A DNA stretch of 64,000 nt from Embiotoca jacksoni (lineage: Eukaryota; Chordata; Actinopteri; Embiotocidae): contig JAKOON010000010.1 in assembly GCA_022577435.1 (NCBI GenBank), forward strand, positions 19,138,024-19,202,023, in the 5' to 3' direction. Under the pieces are notes generated by a model. It did not search any database. It saw only the letters and a program-made list of their open reading frames with translations, and was not told the origin of the DNA. Below, piece by piece: positions 1 to 12,559 of the stretch (position 1 is the stretch's first letter; every line of letters begins with the position of its first letter). Both the position numbers and the translations under genes were made by a program.

Positions 1-2150
1 AGTATTACTGATGGCATTATTGTTTTTTTTTTAACATGGTTATTTATTAAAATTGGCACGAGACAAATTTATTACAATATATCCTATAATAAAAGTTTTT
101 CAACTCAAATCTGAATCTATTATCATCTTTGAAAGGATTCACAGTGTGCAAACAGACTGGATGACAAATCAATCAGATAGAAAATCCATTCTAAGCATAC
201 AAAGCATCTTCAGGTTGAGGCAATATCTCAGTGAGTGAACAATGAAACAGTGCACACTGCTGGAGCTGTTTTTTTAGCAATTCAAATTCCAAGAGCTATC
301 AGCTCCTGATGTGTCCCTGGTTTAACACTTCTGATAGCATCATTTATTCTCAAATTGAATTTCCATTTCTGGGGAGTAACTGCTGGCAATCTATACACAG
401 GTCCTTTGAGAGTGTTTTCCTCTCTTGTTTGTGCATTATCATATTCAAAATGATAGGTAGTCCTAAGTGACACTTCTTGGTCAAGAAAAGCCTGGCATTA
501 ATGACAGAGATGTCCCAGCAGACCCAAGTCACTTCCCTAAATGAACTGCATACATGCATACGCATATTGCATGCATATACTGTACAGTGCAGTGGGCTCC
601 ATATCACGGCTTCACAAGATGATTAACAATTATCATATATAAATATATATTTCAAAATATAAATATTTCTGCAAGGTAAATTGTTTGGATATTTATATTC
701 AAACTGAATCATCTTTGCTTTTTTGTTATTTTTTGTGTACCTGTTCTTTGCTTTCTTGTTAAATATTGTATAGTTTCGTCAGTACCCGACACGCCAGATG
801 GTTTGTTACACAGAACCATCTGAGTACTGTAGTTGTCCTTGGAAACAGTTTGGAAAAGGGCATGCACTTTCAAAAAATACTTGGCAGGTGATTAGATGAA
901 CCATCTGTCTATCATGAGCTAACTTCAACCAATCAGATTACTGTTGTTTTTGAACAAAGAGTTGCATCTCTCTGTTGTCACACCTAAACCACTCTCGTAG
1001 CTGCCAGTATAGGTTCTTAAATAGGACGCTGATCAGTCCGAACCACCACCGGTTCAGACACAAACTCATAACTTGAAGAACAGATTCCTTACAAAATGTA
1101 ATTTAAACATGTAAATAGTCAAACATGTATTGTAAATTAACAGATTTAATCTGGCCATAAAAAAAAACCTAACACATTCACTCTTGCCACCCATTTCCAC
1201 TTATTATTATCATTAGTATGGGTTCTGTTTCCTTGAAGAAACAGTGTTTGTTCAGTTTAGCTACTGAAATGTGTTGGGTGAGGTGAGGAAGCAAATCACA
1301 GAGGCATCTAATCTCACTTCCCTTTTGATGTTGAGAAGTGTCGAGGCTGGTAGCAGAAGAGGCTTAGTTCCGTTTTTGATACCAGATAAATAGTACGTGA
1401 AAAAAATAAATAAAATGTGAGTATGGTTCTAAAACAAGGGTAGAAAAAAATGATGGAAGATGAGTAAACAAAACTCTGTCTAAGAGTGTCAGAGTCACAA
1501 GTCTCAGTGCATATTATTGTGAAATATAGGAATATATATGTGGTATTTGTACAGCACTAAGTTAAACTGTGTGGTTTACAGGCAAGTGTTTCACTTCACC
1601 TTTTCATGAAGTCAGTACTGTTATCCCAAGCAGGCCTGTCCAAAAATACCAACAGGCACATTACAATATAAAACTGCACTTTCGAGTCTATTCACTTTCA
1701 TAGTTTTTGAACCTTTGATTTTTGGGGAGTCCAGTACCATGTGGAACAGCTGAGGGACTTTCAGTCATCAAAGCCCCCCAGAACTCAATATACAATCTGT
1801 CAGTGATACACAGGTACAGGACCAACACTCACCAGAACGAATCAGGTGGAGGCGCTGCTGTGGAGAGATATAATAACTGCAAGGTTGCTAATCTGCGCGG
1901 TATTAGTCTGTGAAATTCTGACTTAATCCCAAAGGCATTACCAGCCTCCGCTGCTGCCTCCAGCTGTTGCCTACCATTGTGAGTCACTGACCTACTGACT
2001 CCTTTAGTTTCAACAGTGACAAATGTAGTTAAAAAAAAAAAAACGTATGGGGAAATAATCATAGAGTATAGTTACAGTACCAAATCACAATGTCAGACCA
2101 CACTGAGGCTATTTTTTTAATTAAACAAAAAGCAAGGTCAGCATGTTTAC
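1..2150. other. slc15a4 intron 4, no exon seen
   Basis: AT-rich sequence left of slc15a4 exon 4. I looked for the next PHT1 exon (the conserved PAAWLTMFDA helix) on the minus strand and did not find it, so the intron runs past base 1. No RNA gene or recognisable transposon was seen. Confidence 0.6.
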
Positions 2151-2231
2151 CTGATGAGAGTCAGCAGTGCTGTTCGAGGCTGCATCTGGAATCCTCAGAT
2201 GGAAGCTCTGCAGGATGTACGTTGTCTGCAT
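2151..2231 (-). CDS. slc15a4: slc15a4 coding exon 4 (residues 338-364)
   Basis: 27 codons beginning MQTTYILQSFHLRIP, matching the luminal segment after the conserved YWTVYFQ helix, with one N-glycosylation sequon (NST). Acceptor tgcag before 2231, donor CAG|GTAAAC at 2150, phase 0. It lies only about 115 bp from the (TG)n tract at 2355. Later exons are not in the window. Confidence 0.92.
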
Positions 2232-2351
2232 CTGCAACACAATAAGGAGATTAGAGTCTCAGCATGAAGTAATTCTGCACTTTATGATCACCAGGGTGTC
2301 TAGTACAAAGCCATTCTTCTCTAATTTAAAACCGGAAAATAATCTCCCCTC

Positions 2352-2441
<90 letters not shown>

Positions 2442-5400
2442 ATCCAGAAAAGCTTGTATTGGCATATTGAATTACTATATATATCGTAAAATATATGTCA
2501 TAATTTTTTTTATCTAACTTAAAGTGGGTGGATCTTACCTGAAAGTACACTGTCCAGTAAGGTATAAGGGCAAAGAAAACCGGAAGGATTTTCACCAGGG
2601 CTTTCACTTCCTCTACTTTTTCTTCTGGAAATTTTCCACCGTAGGTCACTTTGGCACTGTCTAGTAGTCCTGGGTTCTTGCTTTATGGGAACAAAAACAA
2701 AAGGAAATAACTTTAAAACTACAGTGGAATTAATAACATAAATGAAAAAGTAAATAAATAGAGAATAAGCTAGAATTAGTCTGAACTGTTGAAGACTTAA
2801 TCAGCCTTTTTTTGTGAACATTTTACCCTTAAACAACAGCACTTCTAGAGATAGGAAGCAAACTTTTTTCTAAAGCCTATAATCCCCATCTCTGGAGGAA
2901 ATGCCTTAATAAAGAATTCTTGAAAGGCTGCGGGATTGTCCAATTTAAAATATTCAATGTCAAGTTTCTGAGCCGATTGTGCTGCTTTGGTTCAAAGTCA
3001 AGTATCAGCACTTCAGAATAACTTTTCACCACAGGGGAGGAAGATTAACGCCTGGACCAGGGGAGAAACAATTTTTTTTTTTTTTACAGGGGGATGAAAG
3101 CAGGCTTTAAGATAAAGGTCTATCAACAACACCTGGCTGTGTTATTCCACTGGATCAGTCACCATCCCACTGAACTCTGCCATGAACGAAAACACTTACT
3201 ACACTGCTGGAAGGAGGTTCCCATTCAGACTGATGAATGCTCATTGAAGGAATTTTTACCCCTTTTATTCCCTTGAAATGCTGTTTTATATCATCTTGGT
3301 CTCATCACTGCATAAAATGCACTAAAATGACACTCAGGGGTGTCATGCCGTTCTCACCGGAGCAAGTTAGGCTCCTTTGGTTTCTGTGAACAGCAGGCGT
3401 AGCCCAGGATCTTGAACAAATCTGTGAAGGCGCTGCCGTCAGCGGGCTTGGTGATGAAAACAGTACGTCCCAGGAGAAAGACCAGGAAGGAGACTCCGAG
3501 GCACACAGTGGGAATGATGTAGCCGAGCGCAAAGCTGATGTTTTGCTGGATGTAGGCCACGCCACCCAGAGACAGGATGGCTCCTAAATTGATGCACCAG
3601 TAGAACCAGTTGAAGAATCTGCGCGTGGCCTCTGGTCCTCGGTCTTTGACCTGTGATCACACAGAGCACATGATGACAACAGTCATGTCACACATACAGA
3701 TGTTCACACAGGGAGAATGTAAGACAAATCAAAGTCATACAAAATGACTCATACTCTGAACTATATAATAGTTGTTTGTCGTACCAGTTTGGATGTCAAC
3801 TAGCAGCTTTTTTCAGCTTTACAAGAAGTTTGGTCATCAGTAAAAACAGGACTCCAGAGAGACCAAAATAAATACAAAATACATTACATAGATCAGCTTG
3901 AAAAAATAAATAAAACACTTGAGAACACATGACAGAAAACTAAGACGAACAAAGGGGAACAATAATCCCAAATTGAAACTGAGTGGGATGTTGCGTCACA
4001 TTTGATTCAAATAGTAAAATGTTAAAAAAATACTGTAGTATTTTATGCTATCATTGCATGGAATATCTTTGGTCATATTAACAGCAATTTCTGAATTATT
4101 CTTTCTCTGCTCGGTGTGGCTTTGAGCCTTCTCAAAGAATCTGCAATAATAGTGTCCAATATTAGTTTAGCAATGCTAAAATAAATCCAGTTAACCATCA
4201 CTGAAAGGAAATAACATTATTCTAGCAATGGTACTGACCCACTCCACATGCAGTTATTCTTGTGGAACAAAAGATTTTATCAGTGCATGATGAAGTGGAT
4301 ATGTCTTTTATATATGAGCACAAAAGACGCACTGGTACAGATACAATTAACTACTGAGAAGATACTGTCACGACACTCGGCATAAATCTTTCTGGCCTTC
4401 CTCACTGCAGTGGTACAGTGTCACTCCCACAATTAATCACTTCATTTCAATGTTACCAACAACTATATTCAAATATGTTTTAAAATGAAACACTCCGAGC
4501 ACATTTGCTTTAGATCCTTCTACATTTAGTTTTGACACAAGATCAGTGAGTGAGTGGTGGTACTCCCTCCAGATTTTAGTCGTTCCAGTATAAGACAAAC
4601 ATTTAGTACACTATCTTGTTAAAGTGTTGACCTTTGATCAAATATACAATGTGATCAGTATATATTATACTGAGTGTAGGCAGACAGATACAACATCTGA
4701 AGTGACTCTACAGTTTCCTCCCTTCTGATTCCTGCTTTAACTTCACACCCTGACTTTAAGATTTACCCACCACCAGCTGCCTACACAGATGCCTCTCCTT
4801 TGGTCCAGTGTAAAGTCCCAGGATAATTGATTTTATGATGCAAATTCACATGAACTATGGCAATTTCTATGCTGCACGAGGGTGCCATTACTTCTTAGAC
4901 AGGATTCAGGCCATATGAAACAGAACATTTTTAGTACCTCTCAAGTGTTCACAGTTCCCACAGATTTAGGACTCAGCTGGAAGATCATTTGTGGGAAAAT
5001 AGTGTCTTTATATGGTAAATTTAAGATTTCTGTAAAACTTCACACACTGAAGTAACATAATGTTTATGTAAGTATAATTGAGTTATATTGACTTGCCTCA
5101 ATGCTGACTGACACAGGCAAATAACTAGCTAATGTATTCTTTATTTCTCCTTGGTATTACTTTAACACATGTTTAAACTTGGAAAAGAAACATTGACAGA
5201 AATGTAAAAATCGTATAATATGTGTAGTGGGATCAAGTACTAATCATGTTAATGCTGCAAGTCCCCTTTGAACGGTTTTACCCACTCCTGATTAGATTAT
5301 TTTGAGAAACAATGACTCCATTGATTAACTTATCCATTTCTATGACTGCTCCTTGTAAAGAGTCTTTCGGATAAATTGACATTATTTTGACAGCAAACTG

Positions 5401-6315
5401 AAAGATGTGTGTTTCACTTCTTATTACCACCAAAATATGAATGAATCTGTGTGAGGGAGATATGTAATAGATTTGAAATTATGTTTCAAAATGTATACTT
5501 TTTTTAAACGGAAATACTTAAAAGCGGCCGTGATGATCAAGAGCATGAATATCTCAGTGAAATGTCATGGTACAGCAGAAATCCCATCATATGTCTGATC
5601 CTCCATGAAGTCACACTGCATTCTCAATTTTATACAGGCCTGTCAGAAAACAAATCTTCCAATCTACATTAACTCAGTGTCATCTGATTTAATACAGACC
5701 TTGAGATCTGAAAGTAAAAAAAAAAAATGTATACTCTACCTGATCTGCTCCAAATGGAGTGATGTTGGACTTCACAGTGCCCACACCTAATGCAATTATA
5801 AAAAGTCCACTGTAGATTACTGGGGCACAATATGAGGCGCGAATGGGGCAGGTTACGTTACTCGGAGGGGTACTGTTTGTGCTTAGACACTCAGCAGGTT
5901 GTACAGGAAACGCTGCCTCTTCTCCACATAAGTGATTCCTGGTGTCTTCACTTGAGATGAAAGGGAAAAATAGCAAGCCGATAAAATACAGGATCAAACT
6001 TGAAGCGATGGTCACGAATTTTCCAAAGTAGGCGTCTGCCAGCCAGCCTCCAAACGGTGAAATCAGGTACGTGATCCCCATGAACATCAGGGGTGCCTGA
6101 CTCGCCTGAGTACCCTCCCAGTAAAAAGGACTACCATTGAGGAAAAGAACCAGATTGGATGTGATGCCGTAAAACGCAATCCTCTCCAATGATTCAGCCA
6201 GCAGAATGGCTGCACAGGCCAGTCTTCTCCCCTGAAAGACTGACGGTGGTGGAGGTCGAGCAGAACCTGACTCCAAAAGAGGGGAGCTCTCGTTGGTATC
6301 CCTGTTGTTCGCCAT
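2151..6315 (-). CDS. slc15a4: slc15a4, solute carrier family 15 member 4 (PHT1), 5' part (4 coding exons)
   Basis: Proton-coupled peptide/histidine transporter of endolysosomal membranes (POT/PTR2 family, major facilitator fold). Coding exons on the minus strand are 6315-5740, 3650-3358, 2680-2539 and 2231-2151, giving 364 residues in one open frame. Seen: an acidic dileucine signal near the N-terminus (E9-S-S-P-L-L14), the POT ExxER proton-coupling motif (E41-S-L-E-R45), a GGWLAD-type loop at about residues 89-103, two N-glycosylation sequons (N147, N153) in a luminal loop, and the family FxxxYxxxNxG signature early in exon 2 (FFNWFYWCINLG). The ATG at 6315 is the first in frame; an upstream TTG is not a start. 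The mammalian protein is about 577 residues, so the C-terminal third lies left of base 1. The loop between exons 2 and 3 looks shorter than I recall in mammals. Identity is very secure. Confidence 0.95.
2355..2440. repeat. (TG)43 microsatellite
   Basis: Uninterrupted TG dinucleotides in slc15a4 intron 3. Translated ORFs across it (poly Val-Cys or poly Thr-His) are artefacts. Confidence 0.98.
2539..2680 (-). CDS. slc15a4: slc15a4 coding exon 3 (residues 290-337)
   Basis: Acceptor aaag before 2680. It encodes the end of the cytosolic loop, then EEKVEEVKALVKILPVFF and ALIPYWTVYFQ, the conserved PHT1 helix. Donor CAG|GTAAG at 2538, phase 0. The joins to exons 2 and 4 keep the frame. Confidence 0.95.
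2681..3357. other. slc15a4 intron 2
   Basis: 677 bp between coding exons 3 and 2. Mammalian PHT1 has a somewhat longer cytosolic loop at this junction, so I looked for an extra small exon. None was evident, and the flanking exons join in frame without one. Confidence 0.6.
3358..3650 (-). CDS. slc15a4: slc15a4 coding exon 2 (residues 193-289)
   Basis: Acceptor cacag at 3655-3651, then VKDRGPEATRRFFNWFYW. The exon continues through the PTR2 signature and two hydrophobic helices into TKPADGSAFTDLFKILGYACC, a strongly conserved PHT1 segment. The donor is CCG|GTGAG at 3357, phase 2. Confidence 0.95.
3651..5739. other. slc15a4 intron 1
   Basis: About 2.1 kb of AT-rich intron with no coding signal on either strand and no repeat family that I recognise. 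Confidence 0.6.
5740..6315 (-). CDS. slc15a4: slc15a4 coding exon 1 (residues 1-192)
   Basis: Starts at the ATG on 6315-6313 and ends in GCAGATCAG before a GT donor at 5739-5738, phase 0. It encodes the cytosolic N-terminus with the dileucine signal, the first membrane helices, the ExxER motif and the glycosylated loop. It ends in the conserved TVKSNITPFGADQ segment. Confidence 0.95.
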
Positions 6316-6500
6316 TCTCAACCAACTTAATGGAATTAGGTTTTCTTCCTGATTCAGTCCAAACCTGCATGTAAAATACAGATGGGGTTAAAAATAAAAA
6401 TAAATTTAAATAAAAAAAAAAAAAAGTAAATCAAACGCTGTCACCACTGTTAACACAGATTAAAACAGCCAGCTGTGCCAAACCTCACAACAAATGTATT

Positions 6501-6508
6501 GTCACGTG
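6501..6508. promoter_or_regulatory. CLEAR-like E-box GTCACGTG
   Basis: Matches 8 of 10 positions of the TFEB/TFE3 CLEAR consensus GTCACGTGAC. It sits about 190 bp upstream of the slc15a4 start codon. Products of slc15a4 act in lysosomes, so TFEB control is plausible but is inferred from the motif alone. Confidence 0.4.
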
Positions 6509-6812
6509 CTTTTGTATGTACAATACAAGCACTTGGCATAGTACAAACATTAAGCAAGATAGCTTTAGCACGCCGATAGCTTGGTAATAATTTGGTTTTA
6601 CATTACCTTTAATTACTGACACGAGTCCCAGTAGCCTTCAGTAAACTCCATTAACCTGGATTATACTAACTGCTCAAAGGTTGACACTGTCTCGTCTAAA
6701 ATCGGTACTTTATCACCAGAGAACTGGAAGTCAACACACACACAAAAAACAAAAAAACAGTCACAGTACTACCGCGTGACACACAGCCCAGCCGACGAAC
6801 TGTCACTCTTGC

Positions 6813-6826
6813 GTTGCTTAGGTGAC
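6813..6826. promoter_or_regulatory. RFX X-box-like imperfect palindrome
   Basis: GTTGCTTAGGTGAC; read on the minus strand it is GTCACC-TA-AGCAAC, which fits the X-box consensus GTNRCC(N0-3)RGYAAC. A second half-site, AGCAAC, lies at 6871-6876. Both are inside the CpG-rich divergent promoter. Confidence 0.5.
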
Positions 6827-7050
6827 GATCTATAAGTGACACGCACGCGACGTGCCAGTGAAAAGAGCATAGCAACGGTCCATCCATATGAGTTGGAAGT
6901 TTGTTCCTTTTACGCAGACGGTGTAACATCGGGAGAAGGAAGTGGTGGTGCGGTTTCTTTTTATATATGTATGTATATATATACATATATATGTGTTGTT
7001 ACTGCTGGTTCTGTATTTTCAAAGTTCTCATCACACAATGGGTGTACTAC

Positions 7051-7076
7051 TTTTTTTTTTTTTTTTTTTTTTTTTT
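7051..7076. repeat. T26 homopolymer tract
   Basis: Homopolymer in the presumed 5' region of glt1d1. It may be an old retroposon tail on the opposite strand; no body is recognisable. Confidence 0.9.
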
Positions 7077-7406
7077 AAGTGGGTTTGAAATAATGGGAAC
7101 AAAAATACTGAAACGGCGAGCAAAGCTCCACCGCTGCAGTCATGTGTTTCCAGGGGAACATATAGTGGACGGACTTGTAAACATTTCAAGCATGGGGCAC
7201 TGCCGGGATGGGCTCGTCGAGCTGTTGCTCGCTGCTTGCCCTACTTGTATGTTACAGGCGTTGGTCCAGGAAATGTAATAGGAGTCAAGTTTAGCGATCT
7301 TGCTTAAACACATAGGTCCTGCTTGCTACATCGTTCCATTTGGTTTTAATAATATTTATGCTTTAACAAGTTAGTTAACTCGGAAAAACCAGACTATAGT
7401 GGAGAT

Positions 7407-7474
7407 ATGAAATTACTCTTTCTTGCCTGTCTTAAACCCAAAACTGGGAACCACACGACAGCTGAGAGAATAAG
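7407..7474 (+). CDS. glt1d1: glt1d1 coding exon 1 (residues 1-22)
   Basis: ATG with G at -3, encoding a hydrophobic beta-strand then KPKTGNHTTAERI, the start of the GT-B N-terminal domain. Donor AAG|GTAATT at 7475, phase 2. Confidence 0.93.
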
Positions 7475-10400
7475 GTAATTTACATCGTTGTCTAGTTCTT
7501 TGTTGAAACGTATTGTTTAGCCTATGAAACTGAATTACACCATAGAAACAAGTTAACTGTTAACCAGGGCTATTTAAAAATACAGCTGTTGTTGCCTACC
7601 TTACGGCACAATGGCTGTAAAAAAACAACTGTACTATTATAATTGAACTGCCTCTCTTCTTGTACAGTGGCTTTAGCCGCTGTAACTTTGTTTAACCACC
7701 TTGTTTTCCTACCAGTCATCCATAATCAGTGTTTTCTAGATCTCACATTGAGTCAGCAGGACACACTTGCGAGCTCAGAGATCCAGAAGAATTCCAGTCT
7801 CCTGCTGATGTGGCAAATCTAGTGTCCAGAAATCCTCCATTTGAGGGTGCACTGGCCATTCATCTGTTCAGGGCAGGCAGACTTCTCTTGGGTAAACATG
7901 CTCACTGTCATATGATCTATTTACCAATGGTGGAAAGAGTATACAGATCCATTACTGAAGTAAACTTCCAATACTGCAGTGTAAAAGTATCACATCATGA
8001 AAAGTCCTGCTTAAATAAAAGTTAATAATATTTAGCAGCAAAATGTAGGTAAAATCTTAAAGTGAAAATACTGGTTTGGTCCACTGACTGATATATTATT
8101 ATATAGAGTTTATTTATACTGAAGCATCAGTGTATAAGCTGCATGCAACTGTTGTAGCTGCTGGAAGGGAACCTAGTTTGACCTACTTTCTGTACAGTTT
8201 TATATACAGGGACAGAAGATAGATATGCGGGTTTGTCAGATGATTACCGGGAAAGGAAAGAAAAAGTAAAACAATTAAATTTCTTAACAGCGTTAAATCC
8301 TGACAACAAAAGTGTTTTAATACACAAATCTCTTTTCAGTTTTTTGACTTTTTCTCTTAGATTTGTGGTCAGATTAAGGATCATTTGAACATTTATTGAA
8401 ATTAAGCCATGTGAAAAATATTCATCTTAAAAGTAAACCGTCACCTAAATGTTGTTAAGTAATAAGTAAAATATTTCCATCTGCAATGATGTCAAATTGA
8501 AATACAAAGTAGCATATCATGGAAATACTACTATCAGGAAAGCAGAAGTACCTCAAAATTGTACCAAAGTACAGTACTTGAGTAAATGGATTTCATAACT
8601 TATCTACTATTCATACTTTCTGTAATTTGCATTTCTCAGAATAATAATATACCTGTAAATATGCAGCTACCTGTCATTATGTCATTACCTTTCTGTTTTA
8701 TGTCTGCTCCTCACAACAGACATCCAAGTACCGTTTGGTGTTATCTTTGGTGGAACAGACATAAATGAAGATGTGAAAGTTGAGCAGAAGCGTGTGGTTA
8801 TGGAGCAGGTGCTACTGAAAGCCAGGTGATGTTGCTGCAAACATTTTTTTTTAAACACTTCATTCCAAATAGCTCCAAGATCAGTATACAACTTTTAGTC
8901 CTTGCTTCAACACATTATACAAACTACACCTTTTTCTAAAATGTTTATTGAAAAGTTTGTTAAAATAACTGCAGCTTTACAGCTTGCAAAAAAAAAAAAA
9001 ATACAAGATGAAGAATATATTCTGTCCCGTTTGTTTGTTTATATCGTTGTTAGTTAATTAGACATACCATTTGATTAATGAATGTGTAATAGGCTGTTTA
9101 TACTGGACATTTTTGAACATATCAAATAATTACATTTATTATGGAAATATTCCATTTAGGAGCACCAATTCAAAGGTCCTGTCACTGTGCATGGTCATTC
9201 ATTGGCATGGCTGTCATGTGACTTTTAAAAGGAAGCAAGCTATCATTCCTTTGATTTCTGTTATAACTGCGCTTGTTCTAAGTAAAATGTCTGCCAAACA
9301 TAAGGCCTGCTAGCTGTGTTTGAAGAAATTATGTTTTATGAGTGTGACATTATTTTGACCAAATATGTTCGTATTGTTACCATGGTTTACTAACTGAGGT
9401 TTGATGCAGCTGTCACGGTGCGTCTTGAAATGCGAGTAGGAAGTAAATGTTACCACTTATGTATCTTAGACAATCTATAATTCCATTAATCATGGAATTT
9501 TTAAGTCTTAGACTAAATTTACAGTTTGGCCAGGTCACTAAATGCTAAAAAAAAAAAAAAATGTCCCAATTACTTTAATTGTTGCAAAGAATTTGAATGA
9601 TTTTTACTGGGGTATCATTTATCAGATGGTAAAACAGGTCTAGATCTCTGCAAGAACCTCCAGTGCCTGCGGTACTGGCATGAAAGAATGAGGATGTGCA
9701 GATTGTGTGTTCTCTACTTCCTTAATGAACTTTTATCAGTATTTTTCCTGTGCACTGACATCCGACTGTGCTGTCTATGTTTTCACTGTGATGACACTAG
9801 ATTGTAGAGCATCCTTCTAGTAAGTCTAAGGGGATAATAGTTTCCTTCTGGGAGAACTGGGAAGATCCAACTCTTGCGACTTCAAACATCTCAATCCATG
9901 CACCTCCTGCTGTTAGTACTTTCTCACACAAACCTTCATGAGATTCAGTCACCACCCAGAGCTCGTTGGTTTGTTAAATAATGCACGCTCACACATGCAA
10001 ATTAATCCTCACCGTTTTTTATTCAGTATTTCCTTTTCCTCATTATATTCTTCCTGAAATTTTGTGCTTTCAAGCCACTAGCAGCTTCTATGCTCTCATT
10101 TCTCAACCAGAAGACTTTAGTGTTTTATTGTTGTTTCCACTGCGTCTTCCTCTATTGTTGTCAAAGTTGTCATATCGTATAAAAGGATCAAATGTACTGT
10201 CTATATTGAAAATGTCTTTTACAGCAGTGATAATGACGTGTTTTTTGTTCCCAATCAGGTTTGCTGTTGCATTTACTAGCAAACTGAAAGAAGAGGCAGA
10301 GTTATTTTTGGTAGGTCTACACTCTTTTTTATTCTGATACACTAAGTGCAGTAGTTTATACTGTATCTATATTAGTGCTCATTTTCAGACATTCTCTCCA

Positions 10401-12493
10401 GGGAGACATTGGCTATGTTGCATTGGGTTGTACACATGAAAAGCGCCGCAAATAATTAACACATAAAAGAAAAAGTGATATATATTACTGATATAATTAA
10501 CCACAATTCATTGCAATACATGGAGTAAGTTTTCCAGATGCTGACTAAAATAAGAAAAATAACTATAAAAGTGAAAAACAATTACACTATTAAAACATTA
10601 CTTGAATCTTGTAGGCCAGAAATAATATTCAACGACATAAAGATATAGAAATGTGTGGCGGTATAGGCTACCGAAATAATCAAAATGCTTTTTATTATTG
10701 TGGTCTTTAGGCCTGTCTGTCATTGGCTTATATCGCCCTGCAGTCTCTTGCCCTTGTAAACATCACGTGATGATGGTGAACACATCAGAGTACGTGTGAC
10801 TGAAGTCCACGGGTGCAGAAAGTGCACGTTTTGATGCCCAAATGCCCTAGCCTTGCCTGCATACCTGGGCTGCCTGCCTGGTACTGATTGTTACGTTGTG
10901 GGAGGATTAGGATTAGGGGCAGGGGGCAGATGAGTCACTGTCAAACAACCAATCACAGCAGCAGAGAGTTTAGAGCGTATGTAGGCCCAGCAGGGGCTTT
11001 TAGTGGCTTCCCTGTCCAACCATTTGACATGCAGTCTAAACTTTGATGCTTGATGTTTACCTGTGAGAGTTTCACACATGCAGTATGTTTGCAACCAGCT
11101 CTACATGTTTACATTTTACAACAACATTTCTGTATGTGCTTTATTGTTGGTTCATCATTATGATTATGGCTGCCTACTATGGGATAAAGGATATTTTAGC
11201 ATTAACAGAACATTGACCCTTTGCTCAATGAGATCATTTCCTGCACTACAATGCTGTGAAAAACCACTACATTTTATGCTTTATGGTACATCTTTAGACA
11301 GCAGGGGCATGACAGCATCAATAACTATAACAGAAGGGCTTTTACCATACAAACACAATATCTTTCCCCGTCCCATAATAGTGTGGCATTAAAACAATAT
11401 TACCCTGTTTTATTTTCAGATTAGAGTTCAGCCGTAGGCTGCAGATTGAGGCAAGTGGCATGCTTTATCTCTGCCATTTAGTGCTGACAGCAGGCAGATA
11501 GGACAGACACTGAGAGGCATCGGCAGGCTTTTTATTGTGACAGAAAACACACATAGGGGATGAATCTGGTATGATAAAATCCAGTCAATTTCTTTTTCAT
11601 CCCCTCTGATTTATTTTGCAGCACCCCCATTATCTTAGCAACTGCTTTCTTGACTCTCTTTTAAAGTTTGAATTTTGTATAAATATGCTTTGATTTCAAA
11701 GAGCGATAAATAGCTCTTTCTATTGTCTGACATAAAAAGACAGAAGCACAGTCAGTAATAATTAAATATAATTTACACAACACTGCCTGTGATTATTGAT
11801 GGATTTAAAACACTCATGTGATTTGGTATTTGTTTTAATCACAGATTTTTTTTTTTATGTTTTCCCTCCAAAGGTGTCCCAGAGCAGCAAAATCTATGTG
11901 CAGCCCCAAGGTATGCTCTGCAGGATGAATATCCTCCCCGATGCTTTGCATCCCTAACTCTATTGAAGTGTAACATTAATCAGCTTTGACATTTTTTCCT
12001 CCATTATCATACTGTCTGCAGTACTGAGTTGTATTTGCTCTTGCCATTGGCCACTGTGCCATGTAGGACAGCCCAAATCACTCTTCCATGTTGTTTCCCA
12101 CCAGTAGCCTTGTTTGGCAAATAGTGTCCTTTCATAGATTAGATGTGAGCCCCTGGGCAAGCTGCATGGCTGAGCCCTGACCAGTGAAAGCTTATTTTTT
12201 TTTCAGCTTGTCACCAGACAGTGATCACATTGAAGTGCTTTTTACATGGTGTGTACAAAATAATATTTTGGATGATGAGTACTTTGTTAGAGCTGATGTC
12301 CAGTAAAATCTTTATGAAGAGCTCTGTGCCTTTTCTTTGTGTTTATTTGTAAAGGTATCCAGACTGAAGTGACTGAGAAATTCTGCTGGACTGAATTCTT
12401 GAGGAGCTCAGGTACTAAAAATAAAAAGTTACATCCCCACACTGAAATGTAAATTCCCTTGTAAATCAGGTTTGGTGGGGTTGTTTTGACCAG

Positions 12494-12559
<66 letters not shown>

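Larger units (their letters stand above)
6316..7406. promoter_or_regulatory. Divergent slc15a4/glt1d1 promoter interval
   Basis: Only 1.09 kb separates the start codons of slc15a4 (minus) and glt1d1 (plus). CpG dinucleotides cluster at about 6750-7220, unlike the flanking introns, which suggests a bidirectional promoter. An acceptor-like tgcag at about 6367-6365 (minus strand) hints that the slc15a4 5' UTR is spliced just upstream of its ATG. The interval also contains a short alternating AT/GT palindromic run at about 6962-6993 and a T26 tract at 7051-7076. Transcription starts cannot be fixed from sequence. Confidence 0.65.

Noticed and set aside
1..2150. Possible slc15a4 exon 5
   Set aside because: No minus-strand segment resembles the conserved PAAWLTMFDA helix or later PHT1 helices; the exon must lie outside the window.
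2259..2649. Poly Val-Cys and Thr-His proteins over microsatellites (also near 12500, 13700 and 16900)
   Set aside because: Dinucleotide repeats read in frame; not genes.
7094..7278. Upstream plus-strand open frame before glt1d1
   Set aside because: No homology; the conserved glt1d1 N-terminus starts at 7407. It may at most be a uORF.
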